Shown piece after piece: positions 24,545-33,624 of a stretch of 63,046 nt of DNA (within the stretch, counting starts at the first letter, position 1; each line of letters opens with the position of its first letter). The translations under genes and the position numbers were made by a program. The notes under the pieces are model-generated. The model did no database searches. It was given only the letters and a program-made list of their open reading frames with translations, and was not told where the DNA came from. The stretch covers positions 1 through 63,046 of the forward strand of contig RFNO01000071.1 of the NCBI GenBank assembly GCA_009927165.1. The letters run 5' to 3'. The stretch is from Pseudomonadota bacterium (GTDB lineage Bacteria; Bdellovibrionota; FAC87; UBA2466).

Positions 24545-25482
24545 AAAAACTGCACGACACGGTCAAGCTTTCAGCGAATCGAGTAACTCCCTTAACGCTC
24601 GCTGCACTCATTGGAATTCAAGTATCGTTCGCTTTCAACTACTTGCTCTCGAAAGTTATCATGAAGTCTCTCCCTCCCCTTGTTTGGGCAAATATCCGCT
24701 CAATCGCTACTGCGCTTCTCTTGGGCTCTTTTCTTTTTTTAACGGGCCAGTCTCATTGGCAAGAAGCTTGGAAACTTCGCAAACAACTGCTCTTATTCTC
24801 GCTGTTGGGAGTGGCCCTTAACCAAGCTGCGTTTTTATCTGGTCTCCATTTAACCACAACAACCAATAGTGCTCTCATCAATACGATGATTCCCATTTTC
24901 ACCATTCTGTGGGTGACATTGAGTAAACAAGAAAAGTTTCCATGGTTTCGCTGGTTGGGTCTTGCGTGTGCTTTTATAGGAGTCGTTTCCTTAAGAGACT
25001 TACGACATTTTTCATTTTCTTCTTCCACATACCAAGGTGACCTCCTGTCGTTGTTGAACTGTTTTTGTTACAGTATTTTCCTCGCCAAAAGCCCAGTTTT
25101 TTTTAAACACCGGAACGTCTTATGGACCACTACTTGGCTTTTTATTTTCGGAAGCTTTTGGCTTACTCTGTTTGCTAGCCACCAATGGGTTTCTTTTCAG
25201 GAACCCATAGTAAACTCTCACTTGGTCCTTTATTGTGTATTAGGTGTCCTTGTCGGAAACACCATTCCGTATTTGCTGATTAGTTTCACCTTAGGGCGGG
25301 CTCCCAGTTCGTTGGTTGCTCAATTTATTTATCTCCAAGCTTTGCTAGCCACTCTTTTAGGACACTTTTTTCTGGGAGAAGCTTTCACACTGGGCACGGT
25401 GGGTGCGGGAATTCTCATTTTTTTGGGGCTCTATTTATCCGCCACCCAAGTCCCTTTCGGAATCCGCATCGTCCGGGACTAG
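24541..25482 (+). CDS. DMT/EamA-family transporter, 313 aa
   Basis: Ten predicted membrane helices in two repeats of five mark the drug/metabolite transporter (EamA) family; each repeat has the expected pattern (first: LIGIQVSFAFNYLLSKVIMK, ALNQAAFLSGLH; second: LSLLNCFCYSIFLA, LVAQFIYLQALLATLLGHFF and LGEAFT). Such proteins usually export small metabolites such as amino acids or nucleotide-sugar-like compounds. The start overlaps the rfbC stop as ATGA, so it is in the same operon. The substrate cannot be inferred. Confidence 0.87.
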   Translation: MKKLHDTVKLSANRVTPLTLAALIGIQVSFAFNYLLSKVIMKSLPPLVWANIRSIATALLLGSFLFLTGQSHWQEAWKLRKQLLLFSLLGVALNQAAFLSGLHLTTTTNSALINTMIPIFTILWVTLSKQEKFPWFRWLGLACAFIGVVSLRDLRHFSFSSSTYQGDLLSLLNCFCYSIFLAKSPVFFKHRNVLWTTTWLFIFGSFWLTLFASHQWVSFQEPIVNSHLVLYCVLGVLVGNTIPYLLISFTLGRAPSSLVAQFIYLQALLATLLGHFFLGEAFTLGTVGAGILIFLGLYLSATQVPFGIRIVRD

Positions 25483-25577
25483 CCTCAAACGCTTGGTCAG
25501 ACCGGGCTTTTAACTTGAGATTGACGATTTTCCAATCATTTTAGAGAGTCGAGACTTAACCGTTAAGGTAAGTTCTA

Positions 25578-27578
25578 GTGTCTTCTAGTTGGATTCAACA
25601 TTTAAACGAGGCCCAGAAAGCCGCAGCGCTTCACAATGAGGGCCCCCTGCTTATTTTAGCGGGCGCTGGCTCTGGAAAAACCACGGTTTTAGTATCTCGA
25701 ACGGGGCGCCTGATTGATGAGGAAGTGGTTCAGGCACAACAACTCTGCGTTTTGACTTTCACCAATAAGGCGGCCCGAGAACTGAAATCTCGTGTGGTTA
25801 CTCAGCTGGGACCTCGGGCCAAAGGGGTGTGGGCAGGTACTTTTCACTCATTTGGGCTGCAAATTTTGAAAAGTCACCATGAACAGTTTGGATTACCCAA
25901 GCAATTTGAAGTGATTGATCCCTCGGATGCCGGCAGTCTTCTCAAAGAGCTTTTAGTTTCTTTTCATCAAGGAGACAAATCTGCATACGATGCCGACCGC
26001 CTGCTTTCAACTCTCACTCTTTTTAGAGAAGAAGGTAGAACAGCTCGAAAAACGGATAATGAATATGAAGTAGCGGTCGAATGGCTGTTACCCAAATACT
26101 CAAATCGCTTAAAGCAACTTGGCTTAGTAGATTTCGACGATCTACTGTTGAAACCCTTGGAACTGCTAGAAACTTCCAGTGAGATCCAAAACGCCCTTCT
26201 TGAAAAATTCAAACAAGTCATGGTGGATGAATTTCAGGACACGAATAAAATCCAAATGCGCTTGGTTCGTGCGCTTACTCAACGCCACAACAACCTCACC
26301 GTAGTCGGAGACGATGACCAGTCCATTTATGGGTGGAGAGGGGCCTGCATCCAGAACATTCTTAGTTTTCCCAAGCTCTATTCCAACTGTAAAGTAGTGC
26401 GCTTGGAGGAAAATTATCGTTCCACTTCTTCCATCATAAAGGTAGCTAATGCTGTCATTCAAAAGAATACTGAACGGCACTCGAAAGTATTGAAGCCTAC
26501 CAAAGCAGATCCGGGTCCGCACCCAGAGGTTCTAGTTTTTTCCAACGAAAATGAAGAAGCGGAAGGCATTGCTACCGATATTTCTCTTCAGTTGTCGAGA
26601 GGCTTTAAAGCACAAGATATTGCCGTTTTGTTTCGTTCGAACAGTCAGGGGGCTCTGATTGAAGCTGAACTTCGACGAATGGGACACCCCTACTCTCTGA
26701 CAGGAGGTACGGGCTTTTTTGATCGGCGAGAAATTCGAGACATCTTGGCCTACCTCAAATGTGCTGTAAAACCTAATGAAGTACCCCTCAGACGAATCCT
26801 GAATACTCCTCATCGAGGCATTGGTGATAAATCTTTTGAACTGCTTGATTCATACATGAAACTTACCCAATGCAATTTTTATCAAAGCATGGTGGATTGG
26901 AGAAAAGCAGGCCTTGAGACAAAAACGGGAACCCACATTGATGAACTCATCAATCAACTCAAGGCTCTTCCCCAAGCATTAGTCGGTACTCTGGGGGAAA
27001 CTCCCGGGCAAGCACTCATCAGTTTTCTGAACCGTATTCGCTATAAAAGCCATCTAGAAAAGACTTCTTCTCAGTCTCTTGCAGCTCAAAAGCGCTGGAA
27101 AAACATCGAAGTGTTTGCAGACATTTTCAATCGAATCGTCACAAAAGACAGCACTCTTTCTGGTATAAAAAACTTCCTTGAGAGCATGGACCTCAGAGAT
27201 GTCCCAGATGACGAAGAAAAGAAAGACGTGGTTCAACTCTTAACGTTGCACGCGTGCAAAGGACTCGAGTTCCCGTTGGTATATTTTGCCGGCGTTGAGG
27301 AAGACATTATCCCTCACAAACGTCTTGGGTCTGATGTCGCGGAAGAAAGACGGCTTTTTTACGTAGGGGTTACTCGAGCCAAGCAAAAGCTAATTTTTAC
27401 ACGGTCCCGAAAACGCAAAAAACATGGCAAAGATCAGGCTTCTCCACCTTCACGTTTTCTTTTAGAACTCCCAGAAGAACTTTATGTGGAACACATTGGA
27501 GGACGTCCATCCGAAGCTTCAGGAAGAAAAGCACTCTTAAGCCAACTCTACAAAAAGCTGGATGGACTCGGTGTCTAA
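25578..27578 (+). CDS. UvrD/PcrA-type 3'-5' DNA helicase, 666 aa
   Basis: All superfamily 1A motifs are present in order: AGAGSGKTT (I), TFTNKAARELK (Ia), DEFQDTN (II), GDDDQSIYGWRG (III), LEENYRST (IV), LLTLHACKGLEF (V) and RRLFYVGVTRAK (VI). It unwinds DNA in repair and in clearing of stalled replication or recombination intermediates. The length is close to PcrA/Rep. GTG 25578 is the start, with an AAGGTAAG-like ribosome site. The last 17 nt overlap the DusC-like gene. I cannot separate UvrD, Rep and PcrA from this alone, so no symbol is given. Confidence 0.93.
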   Translation: MSSSWIQHLNEAQKAAALHNEGPLLILAGAGSGKTTVLVSRTGRLIDEEVVQAQQLCVLTFTNKAARELKSRVVTQLGPRAKGVWAGTFHSFGLQILKSHHEQFGLPKQFEVIDPSDAGSLLKELLVSFHQGDKSAYDADRLLSTLTLFREEGRTARKTDNEYEVAVEWLLPKYSNRLKQLGLVDFDDLLLKPLELLETSSEIQNALLEKFKQVMVDEFQDTNKIQMRLVRALTQRHNNLTVVGDDDQSIYGWRGACIQNILSFPKLYSNCKVVRLEENYRSTSSIIKVANAVIQKNTERHSKVLKPTKADPGPHPEVLVFSNENEEAEGIATDISLQLSRGFKAQDIAVLFRSNSQGALIEAELRRMGHPYSLTGGTGFFDRREIRDILAYLKCAVKPNEVPLRRILNTPHRGIGDKSFELLDSYMKLTQCNFYQSMVDWRKAGLETKTGTHIDELINQLKALPQALVGTLGETPGQALISFLNRIRYKSHLEKTSSQSLAAQKRWKNIEVFADIFNRIVTKDSTLSGIKNFLESMDLRDVPDDEEKKDVVQLLTLHACKGLEFPLVYFAGVEEDIIPHKRLGSDVAEERRLFYVGVTRAKQKLIFTRSRKRKKHGKDQASPPSRFLLELPEELYVEHIGGRPSEASGRKALLSQLYKKLDGLGV

Positions 27579-28572
27579 CTTGTTAAAAAAAGGATGGATT
27601 AATAAAAACCGCCCCGGGGTTGTCTTAGCTCCCATGGAAGGCGTCACCGATGCCCCCATGCGTGCTTTGCTGTCCGAGCATAGTCCCTACCTCTTTTGCG
27701 TTACCGAATTTTTGCGTGTTACCCATCTGGCGCCCCCTACGAAAGTTTTTTACCGCCATATCCCCGAGCTAAAAACACAGTCCCTAACTGCTAACGATAC
27801 GCCCGTCCTTGTTCAGCTGTTAGGGGGCGATGCTCAGGTCCTAGCCGAAGCCGCCCAAACAGCAGTCCAATTGGGTGCTCGAGGAATTGACCTGAACTTT
27901 GGCTGTCCAGCGCCTACAGTTAATCGACATGACGGAGGGGCCACTTTATTAAAATATCCAAAACGACTTTTAGACATCACTAGCGCAGTTCGAAAAGCTG
28001 TTCCCGCCGAGATCTCTGTTTCCGTAAAACTTCGACTAGGATGGGACAATCCCGACGATATTTTCAAAAACGTTGATGCGGTTTTAGCAGCAGGCGTGTC
28101 CTGGATCACCATCCACGCGCGAACCCGAATGCAAGGTTATGCACCCCCAGTTTCTTGGCAACACATCAAAGAAGTGGCTCGACAAGCCCCAGTACCTATT
28201 GTTGCCAATGGAGATATTTGGAATTTCTCAGACTTTTTAAGGTGTCACGAGATCACGGAATGTAAACACTTCATGATAGGCAGGGGTGCTCTAGGAAATC
28301 CCTGGTTGGCACACCAAATGACTCACTACCTGAACACAGGTTCCCCTCCGACCGATCTGTTTTCTCCGACTACTCCCGCCGATTGGAACCCTCTCATCCA
28401 ACGATTTTGGGCCCTTGGCGAATCTCAATCTTCAAAACCTGAGTATTTCACTCGAAGAATCAAACAATGGATTAAAATGGCTTCTTTAAAAAAAGAGATG
28501 AGTTGGTTTCATCAGCTAAAACACTGCCAAACCCACAACGAAACCCTAAACCTTTTTCAATCAGCTCAGTAA
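27562..28572 (+). CDS. dusC: tRNA-dihydrouridine synthase, DusC-like, 336 aa
   Basis: This FMN enzyme reduces a uridine in tRNA D-loops. APMEGVTDAPMRALL near the start, FCVTEFLRVTHL (resembling the DusC ITEFVRV), DLNFGCPAPTVNRHDGGATLL with the catalytic Cys of GCP, KLRLGW, TIHARTRMQGY, VANGDIW and IGRGALGNPW are all family motifs. The pattern around the Cys resembles DusC (U16) more than DusA or DusB. The start at 27562 lies in the helicase gene's last 17 nt. The 3' end overlaps the convergent aminotransferase by 7 nt. The Dus call is firm, the C type likely. Confidence 0.85.
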   Translation: MDSVSNLLKKGWINKNRPGVVLAPMEGVTDAPMRALLSEHSPYLFCVTEFLRVTHLAPPTKVFYRHIPELKTQSLTANDTPVLVQLLGGDAQVLAEAAQTAVQLGARGIDLNFGCPAPTVNRHDGGATLLKYPKRLLDITSAVRKAVPAEISVSVKLRLGWDNPDDIFKNVDAVLAAGVSWITIHARTRMQGYAPPVSWQHIKEVARQAPVPIVANGDIWNFSDFLRCHEITECKHFMIGRGALGNPWLAHQMTHYLNTGSPPTDLFSPTTPADWNPLIQRFWALGESQSSKPEYFTRRIKQWIKMASLKKEMSWFHQLKHCQTHNETLNLFQSAQ

Positions 28573-29441
28573 GATTTCTGTCCTGAAATACTCTTAGCTA
28601 TTTCCTCTCGATAGGCTTGCTGGAGACGCAACGTAATGGGACCAGGAGCTAAAAACTTCCTATCGTCCCACTGATTAACTGGACAAATTTCTCTAACACT
28701 ACTAACCAAAAACACTTCTTTTGACTCTAAAAACTCTCTTAAGTCAAAAATGCCCTCTTCCACCGGCATGAATTCCTTCGCAATCTTCAGAACGTGGCGC
28801 CGAGTGATGCTGTCTAAAATACCTACTTTCAAATCAGGTGTACGAAGCACTCCAGCGAGACTTACCGAAAAGACGCTGAAAGTAGTCCCCTCTGTAACTT
28901 GGCCATTTGCATTGAGCAAAACAGCATCCATGGCTCCCCGGTCGGTTGCTTCCTTGAGAGCTAACAGGCTGTTTAGATAATTGCTGCTTTTTATATTGGG
29001 ATCTTGAGCCAAGCTTGAATTTCTTAACACTTTCGATGTTAACAGGGAATAACCCTCAGTTCTAAGTTTCGGTAACCCAGGTGAGAGTTCCTGCACTAAA
29101 ATTACTAAAGTAGGATCCCCGGCCATCACATCTAGACCAACTTTTTTGATTTCTCCACGAGTAATGATGATTCGGAAATAAACATTGTCTTTCCCAAACT
29201 GACCGGCTGTTTGACTTAAGCGAGAAACAATCTCTTCATCAGACCAAATAACCGGTATCCCCAAACGACTAGCTGAAGACCTTAATCGGGTTAAGTGCTC
29301 TTTCAAAAACAGAAAGACCCTATCGTAAGATCGTCCGGTCTCATAAACCCCATCTCCAAAAAGAAATCCCCTATCAAAAACCGATACCTTGGCATGCTCC
29401 GGAGCCAAAATCTTACCGTTGATATTTGTGAGTGCATTCAT
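28566..29441 (-). CDS. class IV PLP-dependent aminotransferase (branched-chain or D-amino-acid type), 291 aa
   Basis: The fold-type IV pattern is clear: VFDRGFLFGDGVYET, then NIKSSNYLNSLLAL with the PLP Lys (K151), GQVTEGTTFSVFSV, DSITRRHVLKIA and VFLVSSVREICPV. Such enzymes include branched-chain aminotransferase, D-alanine aminotransferase and aminodeoxychorismate lyase; SSVREICPV-type endings are seen in D-amino-acid and BCAT-like members, so the exact substrate is open. GAGGGG before ATG 29441 sets the start, 12 codons after a poorer in-frame ATG. It is convergent with the DusC-like gene. Confidence 0.87.
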   Translation of the reverse strand: MNALTNINGKILAPEHAKVSVFDRGFLFGDGVYETGRSYDRVFLFLKEHLTRLRSSASRLGIPVIWSDEEIVSRLSQTAGQFGKDNVYFRIIITRGEIKKVGLDVMAGDPTLVILVQELSPGLPKLRTEGYSLLTSKVLRNSSLAQDPNIKSSNYLNSLLALKEATDRGAMDAVLLNANGQVTEGTTFSVFSVSLAGVLRTPDLKVGILDSITRRHVLKIAKEFMPVEEGIFDLREFLESKEVFLVSSVREICPVNQWDDRKFLAPGPITLRLQQAYREEIAKSISGQKSY

Positions 29442-29539
29442 ACCCCTCAATCTAATGGGGTTTCCCTTATTTTTCAAATAAGTCAGCAGGTTAGCCGTTA
29501 AAATTTGACATTTACTTGAGAGATTGCCACAACCAGGCA

Positions 29540-30316
29540 GTGACTCTGAAGCATCTTATTTTTCTCTTTCTTTTTTACTTGGGTGGCGGCGTTTTTCTTA
29601 GTTTTGGGGCTCTCAAACAGAAACAAATAGGTCCCAACTACTTTCGTATTCATGGCCTGGGCTTAAGTCTGATTCTTTTTATTGCTTATTGGTTGGTAGG
29701 CCATTCTTTTCTCGATAATGCGACCACCCTCTGGTTCTCCATTTTCTTAACCTGTGCATTTGGGTTCAGTCTTTTTACGGGAGTTTCTACTCGGCTAAGC
29801 GTGCTTTCCTTTTTTTTAGGGGCTATTTGTTTTTTTGGGTGCATGACCATTCACCTTTCCGAGATAGGAATTGGTCGGGAAACTAGTTTTTTGCTTTTAA
29901 ATTCCTGTTTGAGCACGCTTCTGTTGGGATTTACCATGGCTGCCATGATGTTAGGGCACTGGTATTTGGTTCAACCCAAATTATCCATTGATGAATTACG
30001 CCGAACTACTTTGATTATGATTGTTTTGCTTATAGGTCGTTTTATTTTTGCTACTTATCAATCTACAATGCTTTTTTCGGCCATGAACGAAGTCGCACTT
30101 TTGAAATACCTGGTGGGAGTCCCTGGGGTTTTTGTTTTAATGCGATATGTATGGGGTATTTTAGGATCTCTGATTTTAAGTTTCTTGGTTTGGAAGACAG
30201 TTCAAATTCGCTCTACACAATCTGCTACGGGTATTCTTTACGTAGTTGTCGTTTCGACTTTGGTAGGTGAAATCCTAAGCTTATATTTGGCTTTTTATTT
30301 TGGAATTACCCTCTAG
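29540..30316 (+). CDS. integral membrane protein of unknown function
   Basis: The product has seven or eight hydrophobic segments over about 258 aa and few polar loops (KQKQIGPNYFRIHG after the first helix; HWYLVQPKLSIDELRR in the middle). I recognise no family. The start is unclear: a GTG at 29540 and a TTG at 29516 both keep the first helix, and neither has a good ribosome site. Its stop shares one base with the GTG of the zinc-ribbon gene that follows, so both are probably co-translated, which suggests one membrane complex. Confidence 0.62.
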   Translation: MTLKHLIFLFLFYLGGGVFLSFGALKQKQIGPNYFRIHGLGLSLILFIAYWLVGHSFLDNATTLWFSIFLTCAFGFSLFTGVSTRLSVLSFFLGAICFFGCMTIHLSEIGIGRETSFLLLNSCLSTLLLGFTMAAMMLGHWYLVQPKLSIDELRRTTLIMIVLLIGRFIFATYQSTMLFSAMNEVALLKYLVGVPGVFVLMRYVWGILGSLILSFLVWKTVQIRSTQSATGILYVVVVSTLVGEILSLYLAFYFGITL

Positions 30317-30765
30317 TGAATATCCAAGTTTCTTGTCCACATTGTCAGCACACTGTAACCACGGAGCTCAAATGGCCTCTGTCTGATCTTTTTTGTGCTT
30401 CTTGCAATCAGCTTGTATTTCCGCATTTAACAGACAGTCTCAAGAACCAAAAGAAGCTTGAACAATGTCCAGCTTGTGGAGCGAGCCACCTGTACCGAAG
30501 AAAAGATTTTAATCAACGCCTTGGGATTTTTCTGATCGTTTTGGGGATCAGTTTGGCCTACTTCACTTACGGAATCTCGCTTTTGGCCGTTACTCTTCTC
30601 GACTTTTTTTTGTTTCGACGAGTCCAAGAAGTCGGGATCTGTTATTCCTGTGAAGCTCAATTTCGCAACTCTCCCTTGGTCGAAGCTCTTGAGCCCTTTG
30701 ATCTGGAGTTGTTTGATTACTACAAAAACTTAAAGGAACGCACTTTAAACACCCCTGATAGTTAG
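30316..30765 (+). CDS. zinc-ribbon and membrane-segment protein, 149 aa
   Basis: The N-terminus has CPHCQ and CASCN pairs, followed by a second pair CPACG, and a third, CYSCE, follows a two-helix hydrophobic block (about 72-107, IFLIVLGISLAYFTYGISLL). These look like two zinc ribbons on either side of a membrane hairpin. The GTG start overlaps the upstream stop by one base. The protein may assemble or sense something with its membrane partner, but no function can be named. The 3' end is 9 nt from the convergent haem-protein gene. Confidence 0.68.
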   Translation: MNIQVSCPHCQHTVTTELKWPLSDLFCASCNQLVFPHLTDSLKNQKKLEQCPACGASHLYRRKDFNQRLGIFLIVLGISLAYFTYGISLLAVTLLDFFLFRRVQEVGICYSCEAQFRNSPLVEALEPFDLELFDYYKNLKERTLNTPDS

Positions 30766-30774
30766 CTCATTAAC

Positions 30775-32613
30775 TTATTGTTTGTGGGTCGGATTAGGTT
30801 TCGGACGAACTACTTTTTCTTGGCCTTGCAGAAGGCTGGTAGCGCCTGCTTGCTTGATTTGACAAAAATTGTTTTCAAACTCAGTCCTCGAAAGCCCAGT
30901 CACGGAACCCAAAAGTTGTGTCAGTGTGCTTTCGGGAACTCCAAGCTCACGGGCCATCACTTTTACGCTAACCGGCTCTCTTCGAGCTTCCATTGAAGCT
31001 GGAATCAGGGGAATAGGTTTTCCTTTTTCATCTGCTAAAAACGCGCCCGATGCCTTTTGGGCAGCGACAAATAAGTTACTGTCTTGTCTTTGTGTATTGT
31101 AATACTGCTGATTGTTAACAAAGAAATCACCATGAGTCAGTTGACCGCCGTTAGGATTCTGAAAAATTGTAGGCTGATTAAGAACTTTAATTCGGTTTCT
31201 TTGTTCTTCATAGTTTTGGGGGTTTCCGCCTAAGAACCCACTGGCATGGCAGTCTAAGCAAGATGCTGGATTTCTCACAGCAGGGCTCAAATTACGTCCT
31301 GGTGCTGAAGCTATTGAACCGGGAGCTTCATCTAACAACTGCCCATTTTGATTAAACAAAAAAGTAACTAAAAAGCCATTAGCACCTATGCACAGCCATT
31401 CTTCAGCTTCATGCGAAAAGAGAATCCCTCTTTCTTCGACACTTCTGGCAAGAGCTCCGGCTCCACCTTCATGCACATCTTTAAAATCAAGACTCCGATA
31501 GCAAACTCGTCCGGGAACGTTCAGTGTGGCTTGGCGCTCGAGCACTCTCTGATCACCTCCGACGACTCCAGACTGCTTAATTCCTTTTTCTCGAGAAGTA
31601 CCCACCAACAATTTATTACCAAAAGTATCTTCTTTATCTTCCAGCACACCTAATACATCGGCAATTTGCGTCCGATTGAGGCCCGCAATTCCTTGAGCTG
31701 CATTGTAGCGACTGGGATCCATCATCGTATTAATAAGCTCATTAATTCTTTGTTTACCGCCATTACACTGAGCATTTTGATCTGCATTGGCCATCAAACC
31801 TAATGTTTGGCCATTAAAGCAGAGATTTCCATTTGCATCGCGAAAGCCCGATAAATCTAAGCTGACAGTACCGGCTCCAAAATTAACTTGGTTATCGAAA
31901 ATCCGAATCAGACACCGGTTTTGAATCGAGTTTAAGAAAAAATTGAGTGCAGCCAGTCCCGCTTGGATTCGGTTTGCTCCATTGGGGAGGTCGGAACCAA
32001 TTTTGTCCCCTTCTTTCTTTTCCGGCAAACTAAATGACGCAAGATCAATGGTAAGTGTACCATTTCCAAAAGCACCAGACGCCGATAAGAAGCGATCGAC
32101 TTGGAAAGCCTGGTTTCCTTGAAACTTATTTCTATTCAGTAAGAAAAACTCTCTAGCTTCTTTAACGATACTCGGATCCCGATTGCTCACTCTTCTGCCT
32201 GTGCGGTCGACTAAATTCCCATTTCGATCAATAAACAGTTGAATATGGTCTCCGGCAGATGTCTGCCCAATGAGTTGATTGCCTCGCTGGAGCAATCGAC
32301 TAAAACCGGCTACTTCTTGAGCATCCTGAAAAAACTCGAAGCGATTACCTCTACCGAATCGCAAAAGATTACCTTGATTCACTTGGGCGTTTAAATCGGG
32401 AATAAACCCATTAAAACTGACTAGACCATTTCCGTTAGAAAAGTTGCCCGGGAAGGTTCCAAACTGATTTGCTTGGAAATTAAAAGCCTGAGGAAAAGTA
32501 GAAAAATTCCTCGAAAACTGCCCGCCTCTTCGATCGACACTCAGCGCAGGCTGAGACATCAAGAAAAAAGAAGCGCTAATAACAATCCATTTATGAGGTT
32601 GTTTCAACTTCAT
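30775..32613 (-). CDS. large exported monohaem c-type protein of unknown function, 612 aa
   Basis: A signal peptide (about 1-25, MSQPALSV cleavage region) is followed by a Gly/Asn/Phe/Gln-rich stretch (about 28-110). One haem-c motif, CLDCH (452-456), lies near the C-terminus. Before it is a region with other Cys (C234, C265, C283, C371, C408), which could form disulfides. A loop HEGGAGALARSVEERGILFSHEAEEWLC precedes the haem site. The tail is rich in Lys and Pro. The mix recalls exported planctomycete- or Bdellovibrio-type proteins, but I cannot name a family. It is monocistronic; a redox role in the periplasm is inferred from the haem site. Confidence 0.72.
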   Translation of the reverse strand: MKLKQPHKWIVISASFFLMSQPALSVDRRGGQFSRNFSTFPQAFNFQANQFGTFPGNFSNGNGLVSFNGFIPDLNAQVNQGNLLRFGRGNRFEFFQDAQEVAGFSRLLQRGNQLIGQTSAGDHIQLFIDRNGNLVDRTGRRVSNRDPSIVKEAREFFLLNRNKFQGNQAFQVDRFLSASGAFGNGTLTIDLASFSLPEKKEGDKIGSDLPNGANRIQAGLAALNFFLNSIQNRCLIRIFDNQVNFGAGTVSLDLSGFRDANGNLCFNGQTLGLMANADQNAQCNGGKQRINELINTMMDPSRYNAAQGIAGLNRTQIADVLGVLEDKEDTFGNKLLVGTSREKGIKQSGVVGGDQRVLERQATLNVPGRVCYRSLDFKDVHEGGAGALARSVEERGILFSHEAEEWLCIGANGFLVTFLFNQNGQLLDEAPGSIASAPGRNLSPAVRNPASCLDCHASGFLGGNPQNYEEQRNRIKVLNQPTIFQNPNGGQLTHGDFFVNNQQYYNTQRQDSNLFVAAQKASGAFLADEKGKPIPLIPASMEARREPVSVKVMARELGVPESTLTQLLGSVTGLSRTEFENNFCQIKQAGATSLLQGQEKVVRPKPNPTHKQ

Positions 32614-32863
32614 AACAGCTCATCACACCACGGCTACTCTGTGACTACCACACAACAGCTCCAACGGTGATTTGACTAAAATAACGTTTATCGAACTCGA
32701 AAAAATGCATTTTGGAGGCCAGAGAGGAGACAGAGCAAGTATCCCTTCAGTATGCTCAGGCTAGCTACTCACGAAATTGGATTTAAATCGATGTTTTAGG
32801 ATGCCTGTATTCTTTGAGTAACACGTTCATCAGATTGACAACTATCCAAGAGATCAAGAAAAA
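32614..32863. other. intergenic region upstream of the 612-aa gene, no gene seen
   Basis: I find no convincing gene. AACAGCTC occurs twice, at 32614-32621 (next to the ATG) and 32654-32661, 40 bp apart, which could be a regulator site or chance. The ferredoxin terminator begins at 32864. Confidence 0.4.
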
Positions 32864-32889
32864 ACCCGCTCGAGTTGCCTCAAGCGGGT
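32855..32889 (-). terminator. intrinsic terminator after the ferredoxin gene
   Basis: CCCGCTCGAG and CTCAAGCGGG form a 10-bp stem with one mismatch and a TTGC loop (32865-32888). On the minus strand it is followed by a TTTTTTCTTG tract. It lies about 30 nt beyond the ferredoxin stop. Confidence 0.85.
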
Positions 32890-32917
32890 CTGTTCTCAAT
32901 TCAACGAGAATCCTTTA

Positions 32918-33256
32918 TTAGGGAAAATTGGGTGGTACATATCCCTGAGCATCCATTGCCTTTAACTCATCTAGGCTTTTAGCTCCTGGAAGTGCGTCTT
33001 TTTTCTGATTAATGACGGGATTGCTAACGCAACCGTCGATGTTAATTTGAGTATAAGCTTGAAACTTCGCAGGCAGGTTTTCTTCAGAAAAAATAGCTTC
33101 TACCGGACATGCGGGAACGCAAGCATCGCAATTCACACAAGTGTCGGGGTTGATATAAACCATGCGTTCCCCTTCGTGAAACGCATCTACAGGGCAAACA
33201 GCTACACAATCCGTGTATTTACAATCTACGCAGTGCTGAGTGACGATGTAAGACAT
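32918..33256 (-). CDS. fdxA: 7Fe-8S type ferredoxin, 112 aa
   Basis: The N-terminal half has CVDCKYTDCVAVCP and CVNCDACVPACP, the pattern of FdxA-type ferredoxins, which carry a [3Fe-4S] and a [4Fe-4S] cluster. The C-terminal half (LPGAKSLDELKAMD) is the family's extra tail. It carries electrons at low potential in the cytoplasm. GGAGG precedes the ATG at 33256. It is a single gene with its own terminator. The call is firm. Confidence 0.95.
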   Translation of the reverse strand: MSYIVTQHCVDCKYTDCVAVCPVDAFHEGERMVYINPDTCVNCDACVPACPVEAIFSEENLPAKFQAYTQINIDGCVSNPVINQKKDALPGAKSLDELKAMDAQGYVPPNFP

Positions 33257-33624
33257 AAAAATCCTCCAACAAGTTAGGCGTCAGGATATCACGGGAAACA
33301 GCAGCTAGGCTAGAGAGATCTCAGGACTTTTCGGGGTTTTTGCTTACTTTTTACCCTTTTTAGGCCCCCTTCCTGAGTAACTTTTAGACAGTGAACTGGA
33401 TGTAGCCAACTATCTGAAAGAGTTACCGTAAAATCTTGATCCCATGTTTCTTCAATTCATTAAAAGGCCCGGTTTCATAATCTCTGAACAAAGAAGAGAC
33501 ACTGCCACCCCATAAAACTCGTTCAACCCTTCTTGGTACTTTGCTTGCACCTTGACCTGCCGCGAGATGGTCTGCGAGCTGTCTCAGCACGTGAGTTTTT
33601 CTTGCGGAAGTGGAGTGTTGGCGG
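33257..33624. other. intergenic region between fdxA and the lipoprotein gene
   Basis: About 370 nt without a clear gene. On the minus strand GTG 33590 to TAA 33423 gives a 55-codon frame whose sequence looks protein-like (HLAAGQGASKVPRR, GPFNELKKHGIKIL), but no ribosome site precedes it. It may be a remnant of a larger gene. I see no tRNA or terminator. Confidence 0.35.
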
